From positions 1 to 18,105 of the forward strand of contig DWXJ01000092.1 of assembly GCA_019119285.1 (NCBI GenBank): DNA of 18,105 nt. Reading direction: 5' to 3'. The stretch's first letter is position 1. The number at the start of each line of letters is the position of its first letter. The DNA is from Merdimonas faecigallinarum. GTDB lineage: Bacteria; Bacillota; Clostridia; Lachnospirales; Lachnospiraceae. This document shows positions 1 to 7,995 of the stretch, piece by piece. Below the pieces are notes generated by a model, which had not been told where the DNA came from, did no database searches, and worked only from the letters and a program-made list of their open reading frames with translations. The position numbers were made by a program, and so were the translations under genes.

Positions 1-1700
1 GCCAGCGGGATCTCATAAATCTCTCCTCCAAATATCAGTGGAAAACTTTCTTCTTCATATGCCGTTTCCCGGACCAAAACCGCAGAATCCTCCGGTAATT
101 TCTCAGATTCCCGGATACATCCCTTTTCCTGTCCATAATTCAGATATTTCTGAAAGGTATCGTCATCCACCCCCAGCACACGGACTACATAATACAAATC
201 CATCTGCGCCAGGAGCTCTGCTTCCTGCCTGTCGTACTGATCCGAATCGTAAAAATCCAGGTATCTTTTAATCTGCAAATCATCCAGATACGCTTCTATC
301 TGCAAAAGAGACATCCCTTCTGTGGCATGAAACGTATTGGCCTCTTTCACCACAGACGCCTGGGCGACTCCCTCCAGATCCTCGATCCTTCCCGCCAGTT
401 CTTCCAGTGCAGCTTCCCGGGAAGCCGCTTCCTCTGCTTCTGTGTTCTTTGCTTCCTCGTTCTTTGCTTCCTCGTCCCTTGCTTTCCCGCTTTCCGGGCC
501 GGATCTTCCCGCCTCTGCCTTCACCCACAGGGAAATCTTCGGATAATCCTGCCCCTTCTCATAAGGAGCCGCCAGCCCCCGGATGTACATCATCCCGTTC
601 AGGAACACGCACAGAGAGATTACCAGCAAAGCGCAGGACACCCCGTAATTTCTGTGATTCAGGATTACATTCTTCGCCGCCAGCAGAGTCTCTGCCTTGA
701 AGAAATGCCGTTTCGCCCGCAACAGCACCATTGTCCGGTTCACTTCCTCCTCCCGGTCATAACCGCTGACAAGATCCAGGATCCGCTCTTTCCTCGCCCT
801 GGCGTAGAGGCCGGAGGCAGAGCAAAGGATCACCGCCACGCTTCCTGTCAGGACCATTCCAAGCCACAGCGGACTGATGGCAAGTTCCAGGTCATAGGCC
901 GGCAGGAACCGCTCATTTAACTCCCGGCAAGAGAGAAAAAGCGCCAGCAGGCCAAGGCCCATTCCAAGAGGAACCGCCAGAACTCCGGCCAGCAGATTTT
1001 CCCCGTAGATATAAAGACGCTTCTGCCCGTCCGAGATCCCGATCCCGTCCAGAAGTCCTGCCGTTTTAAGTTTCTCCTCCATCCCGGAGAGCACTACATA
1101 ATAGAGAATCACCGCTGCGAAAATGGTGATCACAAAATCGATCATCCCAATGGACCAGGCCGATCCCCCCTTTACCTCGGAGGCATTAAGCCCATAATAT
1201 CCCAACAACTTATTGTTGAAGGTAATGTCATAACTGGAAACGACCGTAAGATTTCTCCGGGAGAACACGGTCTCCCGCTCTTCTTCCGGAAGCGGGTCCA
1301 TGTCGATCTCCGCCCCCAGTTCATTTACTTCTTTAAAAATCCCGTGGGTCCGGTGGCGATAAGTCACCCCACAGCACACCCGTCTCTGCCCGTCCTCTCC
1401 TTCTTTTTCTTCGCCTGCGTTTCCAAAATCCCGGGGGCATTCTGCAAGCCTCCACACCTTACGGATCCGCCCGTTTTCCTCCAGCCTTTGCACCTGCTCT
1501 TCGGTCAGGTTGTGAAGCACCGCCTCATAAGGGCCATTTTCCTCGATCTCCTGCCGGATCATAGCCTGCAGGCAGGAGGTGGAGAAGATGGTCATCACCG
1601 TGATGAGAAACACCGCCGCCGTCATCCCCAGCGCCAGAATGAGAAATCTTGCCGGCTTCTGCCGGATTTCTTTTCGGATCAGCTTCCAGAAAACTGCCAT
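1..1700 (-). CDS. ABC transporter permease, FtsX/MacB-like, C-terminus cut by window edge
   Basis: The frame is open from an ATG at 1700 to the window edge, giving 566 residues of a longer protein. A membrane segment at about residues 17-40 is followed by a ~140-residue extracytoplasmic region. Three more segments lie near 183-205, 235-257 and 275-297, then a second N-terminal-like unit with a segment near 355-375 and a second large loop. This is the layout of permeases with two FtsX-type halves; about three C-terminal segments should lie outside the window. The start has an AGGTGA site 6 nt upstream. The gene lies 35 nt after the ATPase stop, so the two form one operon and one transporter. 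The second loop contains an E/A/K-rich stretch (about residues 405-440) built partly from a tandem DNA repeat. By family, such permeases export or sense peptides, lipids or antibiotics; the substrate here is unknown. Confidence 0.85.
   Translation of the reverse strand, partial: MAVFWKLIRKEIRQKPARFLILALGMTAAVFLITVMTIFSTSCLQAMIRQEIEENGPYEAVLHNLTEEQVQRLEENGRIRKVWRLAECPRDFGNAGEEKEGEDGQRRVCCGVTYRHRTHGIFKEVNELGAEIDMDPLPEEERETVFSRRNLTVVSSYDITFNNKLLGYYGLNASEVKGGSAWSIGMIDFVITIFAAVILYYVVLSGMEEKLKTAGLLDGIGISDGQKRLYIYGENLLAGVLAVPLGMGLGLLALFLSCRELNERFLPAYDLELAISPLWLGMVLTGSVAVILCSASGLYARARKERILDLVSGYDREEEVNRTMVLLRAKRHFFKAETLLAAKNVILNHRNYGVSCALLVISLCVFLNGMMYIRGLAAPYEKGQDYPKISLWVKAEAGRSGPESGKARDEEAKNEEAKNTEAEEAASREAALEELAGRIEDLEGVAQASVVKEANTFHATEGMSLLQIEAYLDDLQIKRYLDFYDSDQYDRQEAELLAQMDLYYVVRVLGVDDDTFQKYLNYGQEKGCIRESEKLPEDSAVLVRETAYEEESFPLIFGGEIYEIPL
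445..489. repeat. In-frame 15-bp tandem repeat inside the permease gene
   Basis: The 15-base unit TTCTTTGCTTCCTCG occurs twice back to back (445-459 and 460-474), with a diverged third copy at 475-489. On the coding strand each unit encodes Glu-Glu-Ala-Lys-Asn or a variant. The length is a multiple of three, so copy-number change would lengthen or shorten the extracytoplasmic loop without breaking the frame. Confidence 0.8.
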
Positions 1701-1735
1701 ATGTTTCACCTGCCTCTATTGAAAAGTTTATTGTT

Positions 1736-2407
1736 CTATCCCTCGCGGATCTGTCCATCCTCCAGTGTCAGGATCCGGTCGCAGATCTGCGCCAGATCCA
1801 GGTCATGGGTTGCCATCAGCACCGTGCGCCCCCAAAGCCCGACACACCGTTTCAGCATCCCCACTGTTTCCAGGGACTGCCTGCGGTCCAGCCTGGCGCA
1901 GGGCTCGTCCGCCAGGAGGATCTCCGCCTCCGAAAAGAGCGCCCGGCCAAACACGGCCCGCTGCCGCTCTCCGCCGGAAAGCTGCGCCGGGTACCGGTTC
2001 CTCGCCTCTGCAAGAGCCAGATCCTTTAAGATCCTTTCCAGCTTTTCCTCTTCCACCAGCCGCCCCGTATCCATGACCACCGGAAGCGCCAGATTCTCCT
2101 CTACCGTCAGATTCGGAAGAAGCGCGGCTTCCTGAAGCACCAGACTGACGTGCCTTCGGCGGAACAGGATGCGCTCTTTTTTTGTCATTTCCCGCATATT
2201 TCTGCCCAGCAGGAATATTTCCCCTGCCTCCGGATCCTGCAGACCCGCAAGTAAATGAAGGAGAGTCGTCTTTCCGGAACCGGAAATGCCGGTGAGGGCA
2301 GTAAAACTCCCTTCCTCCAAAGCGAAGCTTACATCTCGCAAAATGCTTTCTTTTTCCGGACCATTTCCATACGTTTTCCATACTCCCTGTACACGGATTG
2401 CCTCCAT
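1736..2407 (-). CDS. ABC transporter ATP-binding protein (MacB/LolD/BceA type)
   Basis: A 223-residue nucleotide-binding subunit that powers the adjacent permease. Walker A GISGSGKTT lies at residues 40-48, Q-loop Gln92, signature LSGGE at 143-147, Walker B with Asp167 and catalytic Glu168, and switch His201. The size matches stand-alone ATPases of the MacB/LolD/BceA group. The D-loop region reads CARLD where TSALD-like sequence is usual, a mild deviation. The ATG at 2407 is the first codon after a well-placed promoter (2453-2481), although its ribosome binding site (GGGGCGCGGG region) is weak. The gene is preceded by the response regulator/kinase pair and followed 35 nt later by the permease, so it is probably induced by that two-component system. 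Confidence 0.9.
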   Translation of the reverse strand: MEAIRVQGVWKTYGNGPEKESILRDVSFALEEGSFTALTGISGSGKTTLLHLLAGLQDPEAGEIFLLGRNMREMTKKERILFRRRHVSLVLQEAALLPNLTVEENLALPVVMDTGRLVEEEKLERILKDLALAEARNRYPAQLSGGERQRAVFGRALFSEAEILLADEPCARLDRRQSLETVGMLKRCVGLWGRTVLMATHDLDLAQICDRILTLEDGQIREG

Positions 2408-2452
2408 ATCCCGCGCCCCTTTCTCTATGTTCCGCTCTTTTATAAAAATTGT

Positions 2453-2481
2453 ATCATATTTTTCTGACAGACCCCTGACAA
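2453..2481 (-). promoter_or_regulatory. Sigma-A-type promoter of the ABC ATPase/permease operon
   Basis: On the minus strand a -35 box TTGTCA (2476-2481) and a -10 box TATGAT (2453-2458) are separated by exactly 17 nt. Transcription would begin near 2446, about 40 nt before the ATPase start codon. This gives the transporter genes their own promoter, separate from the two-component genes. Confidence 0.65.
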
Positions 2482-2497
2482 TTCCCCTGAAAAGTTC

Positions 2498-2511
2498 TTA
2501 CAATTCTGTCA
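2498..2511. promoter_or_regulatory. Candidate response-regulator operator upstream of the ABC promoter
   Basis: The minus strand reads TGACAGAATTGTAA, an imperfect inverted repeat of the form TnACA-N4-TGTAA. From memory this pattern is the one reported for BceR-like response regulators that control neighbouring ABC transporters. It ends 16 nt upstream of the -35 box, a usual activator position, and further TGTCA half-sites lie at the -35 box and just downstream. Binding by the regulator encoded at 3525-4205 is inferred. Confidence 0.45.
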
Positions 2512-2546
2512 GAAACCGGATCTTTCCCACCCGATCCACAGAAAAT

Positions 2547-2590
2547 CAATTGGGGACGGGGGATTTTCAAAAATCCCCCGTCCCCAATTG
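2547..2590. repeat. Perfect palindrome, type 1 (GGGGACGGGGGATTTT hairpin)
   Basis: Two perfectly complementary 21-base arms (2547-2567 and 2570-2590) flank a 2-base CA loop, so either strand can fold into a nearly complete hairpin. It starts 5 nt after the stop codon of the histidine kinase gene and is followed on that strand by ATTTTC, so it may act as a weak terminator between kinase and transporter operon. The stem core recurs at 11334-11367. Confidence 0.9.
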
Positions 2591-2595
2591 CGATG

Positions 2596-3528
2596 TTACA
2601 TTTCCTTTTCTCTGCACAAGGGGAGAAATACCGAGAAAATGTTTCCTTTCTCTACTCCCGCTTCTACTTTCACATACCCCTGCTCCTGTTCCAGGATCAG
2701 CCGCGCCAGATAAAGACCTATCCCCCAGCCTTCCTGCTCCCCGGCGTTCCCGCCCCTGTAGAATTTCCGGAAGATCCTGGGATATTCTTCCGCAGGGATA
2801 ACGGGCGCTGCATCCTGAATATGCACGGCGCCGTATGTTTCAAATGCCTCATAAGAAATATGAAGCTTCGAACCGTCCGGACTGTATTTCACCGCATTTT
2901 CCAGGATATTAAAAAAGACTTCTTCCGTCCACTTTGGATCATGCACGAGCAAAAACCCCGGGGAAGGTTCTGTTTCGATCCGGATGTACTTTGCCCTGGC
3001 CCGCGGCTCCACCGCAGCCAAAGCCCCTTCGACCGCCGTCTGGATCTCTTCTGGCTTTGCCTTTAAATTTTCCTGCCCCCGCTCCAGGTCCACCATTTGA
3101 AAAAGCGCGTTCAAAAGCCATTCCAACTTATCCGTCTGCTCCCCCAGACGTTCCTCCAGCTTCCCCCGCTGCCCGGATGGGAGTTCCCGGTTGGAAAGAA
3201 GCTCCTGATAAAGCCGGATGTTGGCAAGCGGAGTCTTTAACTGATGGGAAAGATCCGAAATCAGTCCCTGCACAGCCGCCCGGTCCTTTTGAACCCTTTC
3301 AGTTTCCCGGTTATATTTTTTCTGAATCCGGAGAAATCCGTCCCGGATCACATCTTCTGCCTTTTCAGTGTCGGCTCCGGGCAGAATCTCCTCTCCTTCC
3401 AGTATCTGCTTCTGAAACCGCTGCACTGCCTGGTACAGCCGGAAATACCGTCTTCGAAAAAAGAAAATACCAAGAAGCACTGCCAGCAGGAATATCATCA
3501 CCACAATCATCATTTCCATTTCACTCAT
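2596..3528 (-). CDS. Sensor histidine kinase, single membrane helix
   Basis: A 310-residue kinase that should phosphorylate the response regulator encoded just upstream. One membrane helix lies at residues 7-25 with no extracytoplasmic sensor domain. A short linker and a dimerisation domain follow, with phospho-acceptor His95 in SDLSHQLKTP. The ATPase domain has its N-box with Asn207/Asn211 (NILENAVKYSPDG) and a G2 box GWGIGLYLAR (267-276). The G1 box is unusual: Asp239 is kept but the usual G-x-G is replaced by Ala-Pro-Val (DAAPVIP). The lack of a sensor domain recalls Bce-type intramembrane kinases that read out the state of their partner ABC transporter. Its ATG overlaps the regulator stop by 4 nt (ATGA), giving coupled translation. 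Confidence 0.9.
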   Translation of the reverse strand: MSEMEMMIVVMIFLLAVLLGIFFFRRRYFRLYQAVQRFQKQILEGEEILPGADTEKAEDVIRDGFLRIQKKYNRETERVQKDRAAVQGLISDLSHQLKTPLANIRLYQELLSNRELPSGQRGKLEERLGEQTDKLEWLLNALFQMVDLERGQENLKAKPEEIQTAVEGALAAVEPRARAKYIRIETEPSPGFLLVHDPKWTEEVFFNILENAVKYSPDGSKLHISYEAFETYGAVHIQDAAPVIPAEEYPRIFRKFYRGGNAGEQEGWGIGLYLARLILEQEQGYVKVEAGVEKGNIFSVFLPLCREKEM

Positions 3529-4205
3529 CTATCCATCTCCTGCCACCGGTACCCCTGGCCGTGAACCGTCCGGATCCGCTCCGGATATCCCGGATCTTTC
3601 TCCACCTTTACGCGGAGACGGCGGATCGTTACTGCCAGTGTATTTTCATCCACATAGTTTCCTTCCCCATCCCAGATCCGCTCCAGCAGCTGACTTTTTG
3701 TAAGAAGCCGTCCCGGATGCTCAAGAAAATAAGCAAGAAGCCGAAGTTCCGTACCGCTAAGTTCCAGTTTCGCTCCGGCCTTGCAGGCCACGCCCCTGCT
3801 TAAATCCACTGTAATATCCCCGGAAAACAGGATCGCAGACTCTTCCCGCTTCTTCAACATCTTCCGCACTCTTGCCTGGAGCACAGCAAGAGAAAAAGGC
3901 TTGCTCATAAAGTCATCCACACCCAGTTCCAGTCCCTTCACTTCATCCAGCTCCGAAGTACGGGCTGTCAGCATCAACACCGGAAGATCCGATGTTTCCC
4001 GCAGCTTTTTCACCAGGTCAAATCCGCTTCCGCCTGGCAGATTGCAGTCCAGAACGACCGCATCCATACCTCCGCTCTTCAGCAACATTTCCCCTTCCCG
4101 GAAAGTCCCGGCCGACACCGTGTCATACCCCTCCAGCCCGAACGCCATAGAAAGCCCCTCCCGCAGGGCTTCATCATCCTCAATAATCCCGATTTTTACC
4201 GGCAT
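3525..4205 (-). CDS. OmpR/PhoB-family response regulator
   Basis: A 226-residue DNA-binding regulator. The receiver domain (about 1-115) has acidic pocket Glu9/Asp10/Asp11, phospho-acceptor Asp53, switch Thr80 and Lys102 in the KPF motif. The winged-helix domain (about 127-224) has the typical TVHGQGYRW wing near the end. The ATG at 4205 follows a strong GAGGAGGGG site. The kinase gene starts inside its stop codon. Given the adjacent ABC genes with their own promoter and inverted repeat, the likely target is that promoter. No sequence feature reveals the signal; antimicrobial-peptide or cell-envelope stress is the usual one for such modules. Confidence 0.93.
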   Translation of the reverse strand: MPVKIGIIEDDEALREGLSMAFGLEGYDTVSAGTFREGEMLLKSGGMDAVVLDCNLPGGSGFDLVKKLRETSDLPVLMLTARTSELDEVKGLELGVDDFMSKPFSLAVLQARVRKMLKKREESAILFSGDITVDLSRGVACKAGAKLELSGTELRLLAYFLEHPGRLLTKSQLLERIWDGEGNYVDENTLAVTIRRLRVKVEKDPGYPERIRTVHGQGYRWQEMDR

Positions 4206-4255
4206 ATCCTTCCCCTCCTCGCCAGATCCACAGGATCCACTACTATATAAATCTC

Positions 4256-4284
4256 ATTATATCATGAAATCGGGTACAGGGTAA
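4256..4284 (-). promoter_or_regulatory. Possible promoter of the response regulator/kinase operon
   Basis: On the minus strand a perfect -10 box TATAAT lies at 4256-4261. Seventeen nt upstream is only a weak -35 (TTACCC, 4279-4284), and it falls inside the type 2 repeat element. The -10 is about 50 nt from the start codon. If used, the repeat supplies upstream promoter sequence. Confidence 0.45.
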
Positions 4285-4356
4285 AATGCAAAAAGTGACA
4301 GGGCAAAATGCAATTTGGGACGTAGACCTTTGCAAAAGGTCTACGTCCCAAATTGC
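4272..4356. repeat. Type 2 palindromic element, copy A
   Basis: A two-part element. Bases 4272-4311 match 12753-12792 at 38 of 40 positions (GGGTACAGGGTAAAATGC...). Bases 4310-4356 form a perfect hairpin with 22-base arms and a GCA loop, with core GGGACGTAGACC/GGTCTACGTCCC. The right arm ends on the last base of the TAG stop codon of the ABC exporter gene, so the hairpin begins immediately at the 3' end of that message. Only a short ATTTTG follows on the transcribed strand, so termination activity is uncertain. Confidence 0.85.
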
Positions 4357-6230
4357 TATGCGAAGTTCCCAGTATACAATTGATAATACTTCCCTTTCTG
4401 CTCGATCAGCTGATCGTGAGTTCCCCGCTCGATGATCCGCCCCTGCTCCATGACCATGATGCAGTCGGAGTTTTTGACGGTGGAGAGCCGGTGGGCGATG
4501 ACGAAGGTGGTCCTGCCTTTCATCAGGGCGTCCATGCCGGCCTGCACCAGCTTCTCGGTGCGGGTGTCGATGGAGGAGGTGGCTTCGTCCAGGATCAGCG
4601 CCGGCGGGTCGGCCACGGCCGCCCGGGCGATCGCAAGGAGCTGCCGCTGGCCCTGGCTTAGGTTGGCGCCGTCGCCGGTGAGCATGGTGTCGTACCCGTC
4701 CGGCAGCCTCCGGATAAAGCCATCGGCATTGGCAAGTTTTGCCGCATTGATGCAGTCTTCGTCGGTGGCGTCCAGCTTGCCGTAGCGGATGTTTTCCATG
4801 ACGGTTCCGGTGAACAGGTGGGTGTCCTGCAGAACGATGCCAAGAGACCGCCGGAGATCCGGCTTTTTGATCTTGTTAATGTTGATGTCATCGTAGCGGA
4901 TCTTGCCGTCAGCGATATCGTAAAACCGGTTGATCAGGTTGGTGATCGTGGTCTTTCCTGCGCCTGTGGCGCCTACGAAGGCAATCTTCTGTCCGGGTTT
5001 TGCCCACAGGGAAATGTTGTGAAGGACGATTTTTTCGTCCGTGTAGCCAAAGTCTACGTCGTCAAAGACCACGCCGCCCTCCAGCTTCCGGTAGGTAACG
5101 ATCCCTTCTGCCTTGTGGGGATGCTTCCAGGCCCACAGATTGGTGCGTACCGGGGACTCGGTCAGTGTTCCGTTCTCGTCTTCTTTTGCATAGACCAGTT
5201 CCACATAGCCCTCGTCCTCTTCCGGCTCCTGATCCATCAGGTCAAAGACACGCTGGGCTCCGGCCGCCGCATTGACCACGAAATTGATCTGCTGGCTGAC
5301 CTGGGTGATGGGGTTGGTAAAGCTCTTGTTCAGTCCTACGAAGGTTACCACAGTACCGATGGTCACGCCGGCCAGTCCGTTGATCCCCAGGATGGCGCCT
5401 ACAATGGCCACCAGGGCGTAGCTGATCCAGCCGATATTGGCGTTGATGGGCATCAGCAGGTTGGCATAGCGGTTGGCCTTGTTGGCGCTGTCTCTGAGTT
5501 TTTCATTGACCTTATGGAAATCTTCCATGGCCGCCTGTTCGTGGCAGAAGACCTTGACCACCTTCTGGCCGTCCAGCATTTCCTCAATAAATCCGTCCAC
5601 CGCACCCAGGTCTACCTGCTGGCGCACATAATATTTCCCGGATAATTTAGAAAAATTGGTGGTTACCATCAGCATGACCACAGCCGTCAGAATAGAGATC
5701 ACGGTCAGCGCCGGGTTCAGGATGATCATGGTGACCAGAGTCGCCGCCATGGAGATCAGCGAGTTGATGATCTGGGGAATGCTCTGGCTCAACAGCTGCC
5801 GCAGGGTGTCCACGTCATTGGTGTAGACCGACATGATATCGCCGTGGGCATGAGTATCAAAGTATTTAATGGGCAGAGCCTCCATCCGCCGGAACAGGTC
5901 GTCCCTTAACCGGCGCATGGTTCCCTGGCTTACATTGACCATAATGCGGTTATAGGTAAATGCAGTGATCACGCCAAGCCCCATGATGAAGGCCAGCTGT
6001 CTTAAGTCCGCAGCCAGTCCGGTAAAATCCCGGGATCCGGTCTTTAGCATCGGCGTAATGTAATCGTCCACCAGAGTCTGGGGGAAGGTCGCTCCCACCA
6101 CGGTACAGACCGCCGTGATCAGGATGCAGAGTACCACCAGCAGAAACAGATATTTGTAGTAATGAAGCATGTATCGTATGACGCGCCCGACTAATTTTGC
6201 CGCGCTGTAAGTTCTTTTTTTCTGATCCAT
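4356..6230 (-). CDS. Heterodimeric ABC exporter, half-transporter with canonical catalytic site
   Basis: A 624-residue exporter half: an N-terminal domain with six membrane helices (about 25-325) and a C-terminal ATPase domain (about 386-620). Walker A GATGAGKTT lies at 420-428, Walker B ends in Asp548-Glu549 with catalytic Glu present, and the switch is His580 (IAHR). The signature reads LSQGQ (524-528) instead of LSGGQ. This is the pattern of the catalytically competent partner in heterodimers such as BmrCD, LmrCD or TM287/288, where its altered signature faces the partner's degenerate site. An extra ~45-residue acidic segment (about 335-385) separates the membrane and ATPase domains. Start ATG with GGAGGAG upstream, 25 nt after the partner's stop. 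The likely role is efflux of drugs or peptides. Confidence 0.92.
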   Translation of the reverse strand: MDQKKRTYSAAKLVGRVIRYMLHYYKYLFLLVVLCILITAVCTVVGATFPQTLVDDYITPMLKTGSRDFTGLAADLRQLAFIMGLGVITAFTYNRIMVNVSQGTMRRLRDDLFRRMEALPIKYFDTHAHGDIMSVYTNDVDTLRQLLSQSIPQIINSLISMAATLVTMIILNPALTVISILTAVVMLMVTTNFSKLSGKYYVRQQVDLGAVDGFIEEMLDGQKVVKVFCHEQAAMEDFHKVNEKLRDSANKANRYANLLMPINANIGWISYALVAIVGAILGINGLAGVTIGTVVTFVGLNKSFTNPITQVSQQINFVVNAAAGAQRVFDLMDQEPEEDEGYVELVYAKEDENGTLTESPVRTNLWAWKHPHKAEGIVTYRKLEGGVVFDDVDFGYTDEKIVLHNISLWAKPGQKIAFVGATGAGKTTITNLINRFYDIADGKIRYDDININKIKKPDLRRSLGIVLQDTHLFTGTVMENIRYGKLDATDEDCINAAKLANADGFIRRLPDGYDTMLTGDGANLSQGQRQLLAIARAAVADPPALILDEATSSIDTRTEKLVQAGMDALMKGRTTFVIAHRLSTVKNSDCIMVMEQGRIIERGTHDQLIEQKGKYYQLYTGNFA

Positions 6231-6255
6231 AAATCGGTTCTCCTCCTTCCCTTTC

Positions 6256-7995
6256 TTATGCCGGCTGATCGAAGTCGCCGCTGCCTTCCAGCTGTGAATT
6301 GTAGATTTCCTGGTAAATGGCGTTGTTCTTCAGTAGATTTTCATGGGTATCAAAAGCATCCACCCGGCCGTCGTCCAGCACCAGGATCCGGTCTGCGGAC
6401 TGAACACTGGAAACCCGCTGGGCAATGATGATCTTGGTGGTTCCCGGGATCTTCTTTGCAAATGCCGCCCGGATGCTGGCATCTGTGGCCGTATCCACCG
6501 CGCTGGTGGAATCATCCAGGATCAGCACCTTCGGTTTCTTTAGCAGGGCGCGGGCAATACACAGCCTCTGCTTCTGGCCTCCGGACACATTGGAGCCGCC
6601 CCGCTCGATCCGGGTGCGGTAGCCGCCCGGCATCCGGTCAATAAACTCATCGGCGCAGGCCGCCTGGCAGGCCTCGATGCATTCCTCCTCTGTAGCCTCC
6701 GGATTACCCCAGCGCAGGTTCTCCAGAATGCTTCCGGAAAACAGGGTATTTTTCTGGAGCACCACAGATACCTGGTTACGCAGCACCTCGGTATCGTATT
6801 TCCGCACATCCACGCCGCCCACGCGCACAGAACCTTCGTCCACGTCATAGAGGCGGCAGATCAGATTGACCAGACTGCTCTTGCCGCTGCCGGTGCCGCC
6901 GATAACCCCGACAGTCTCGCCGCTTTTGATATGAATGTCAATATCAGACAGGGCGTTCTTGCCGCTGCCATGTTTATAAGAAAAGTTCACATGATCAAAA
7001 TCAATCCGCCCGTCTGCCACTTCCATGACAGGATCTTCCGGATCTGTCAGATCCGCCTTTTCCTCCAGCACTTCGCCGATCCGTCGGATGCTGGCCATGG
7101 ACATACTGATCATGACCACAACCATGGACAGCATCATCAGGCTCATCAAAAGCGCCATGATGTAACTGAACAGGCTGGTCAGGTCGCCGGTGGTCAGCGA
7201 TCCGCCCACAATAAACTGGGCGCCGAACCAGGACACGGAAATGATGCAGAAATATACGGCGATCATCATGGCCGGGTTGTTAAATGCCAGCAGGCCTTCC
7301 GCCTTTACAGAAAGATCATAGAGCATTTTCGAAGCTTTGGAAAACTTTATATTTTCATAATCTTCCCGGACAAACGCCTTTACCACACGGATGGCCGTTA
7401 CATTTTCCTGCACGCTGGCGTTCAGGTCGTCGTACTTCTGGAATACCTGGCGGAAGATCTTCAGGGTCACCACCATAATGGAGCCGATGACTACCAGAAG
7501 AAATGCAACCGTGATCAGGAACATCATGCTTAAATGCCGGTTGATCACCAGGCACATGGTAAAGCTGAAGATCAGGTTCAGAGGTGCCCGGACTGCCACG
7601 CGGATCACCATCATAAATGCGTTCTGCACGTTGGTGATGTCGGTGGTCATACGGGTCACCAGTCCCGGCACGCTGAATTTATCAATGTTGGAAAAGGAAA
7701 ATGTCTGGATATTGGCGTAGATCGCCTCTCTTAGATTGGCCGCCAGTCCGGACGATGCGCTGGCCGCATTTTTTCCTGCAAATGCGCCAAATGTAAGACT
7801 TAAGAATGCCATCACTACCATCAGCGCCCCGTACCGGTAGACCACGCCAAGGTCGCCCGGCTCCAGGCCCTGGTCAATGATAATGGCTGTTACAAAGGGC
7901 ATCAATATTTCAAAAATAACTTCCAGGGATGTAAGTCCGATACAAAGAAAGGTATCCTTCTTGTATTTCCCCAATTGCTGCAATACTTTTCTCAC
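6256..7995 (-). CDS. Heterodimeric ABC exporter, half-transporter with degenerate ATP site
   Basis: A 579-residue exporter half: six-helix membrane domain (about 15-300), ATPase domain from about 330. Walker A GGTGSGKSS lies at 366-374 and the signature NVSGGQ at 469-474 is intact. Walker B reads LILDDST, with Asp495 replacing the catalytic Glu, and the switch His is replaced by Gln526 (IAQR). Both substitutions mark the degenerate-site subunit of asymmetric exporters and complement the partner encoded next. The start is GTG at 7995, overlapping the MarR stop (GTGA), with AGGAGG 10 nt upstream. The order MarR, degenerate half, canonical half is a common self-regulated multidrug efflux operon. 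Confidence 0.92.
   Translation of the reverse strand: MRKVLQQLGKYKKDTFLCIGLTSLEVIFEILMPFVTAIIIDQGLEPGDLGVVYRYGALMVVMAFLSLTFGAFAGKNAASASSGLAANLREAIYANIQTFSFSNIDKFSVPGLVTRMTTDITNVQNAFMMVIRVAVRAPLNLIFSFTMCLVINRHLSMMFLITVAFLLVVIGSIMVVTLKIFRQVFQKYDDLNASVQENVTAIRVVKAFVREDYENIKFSKASKMLYDLSVKAEGLLAFNNPAMMIAVYFCIISVSWFGAQFIVGGSLTTGDLTSLFSYIMALLMSLMMLSMVVVMISMSMASIRRIGEVLEEKADLTDPEDPVMEVADGRIDFDHVNFSYKHGSGKNALSDIDIHIKSGETVGVIGGTGSGKSSLVNLICRLYDVDEGSVRVGGVDVRKYDTEVLRNQVSVVLQKNTLFSGSILENLRWGNPEATEEECIEACQAACADEFIDRMPGGYRTRIERGGSNVSGGQKQRLCIARALLKKPKVLILDDSTSAVDTATDASIRAAFAKKIPGTTKIIIAQRVSSVQSADRILVLDDGRVDAFDTHENLLKNNAIYQEIYNSQLEGSGDFDQPA

Noticed and set aside
1344..2135. Plus-strand open frame of 263 codons
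   Set aside because: Spans the antisense of both permease and ATPase genes and the gap between them; low-complexity Pro/Ser/Arg composition.
4818..5645. Plus-strand open frame of 275 codons
   Set aside because: Antisense to the ABC exporter gene with complete Walker and signature motifs; no start signals.
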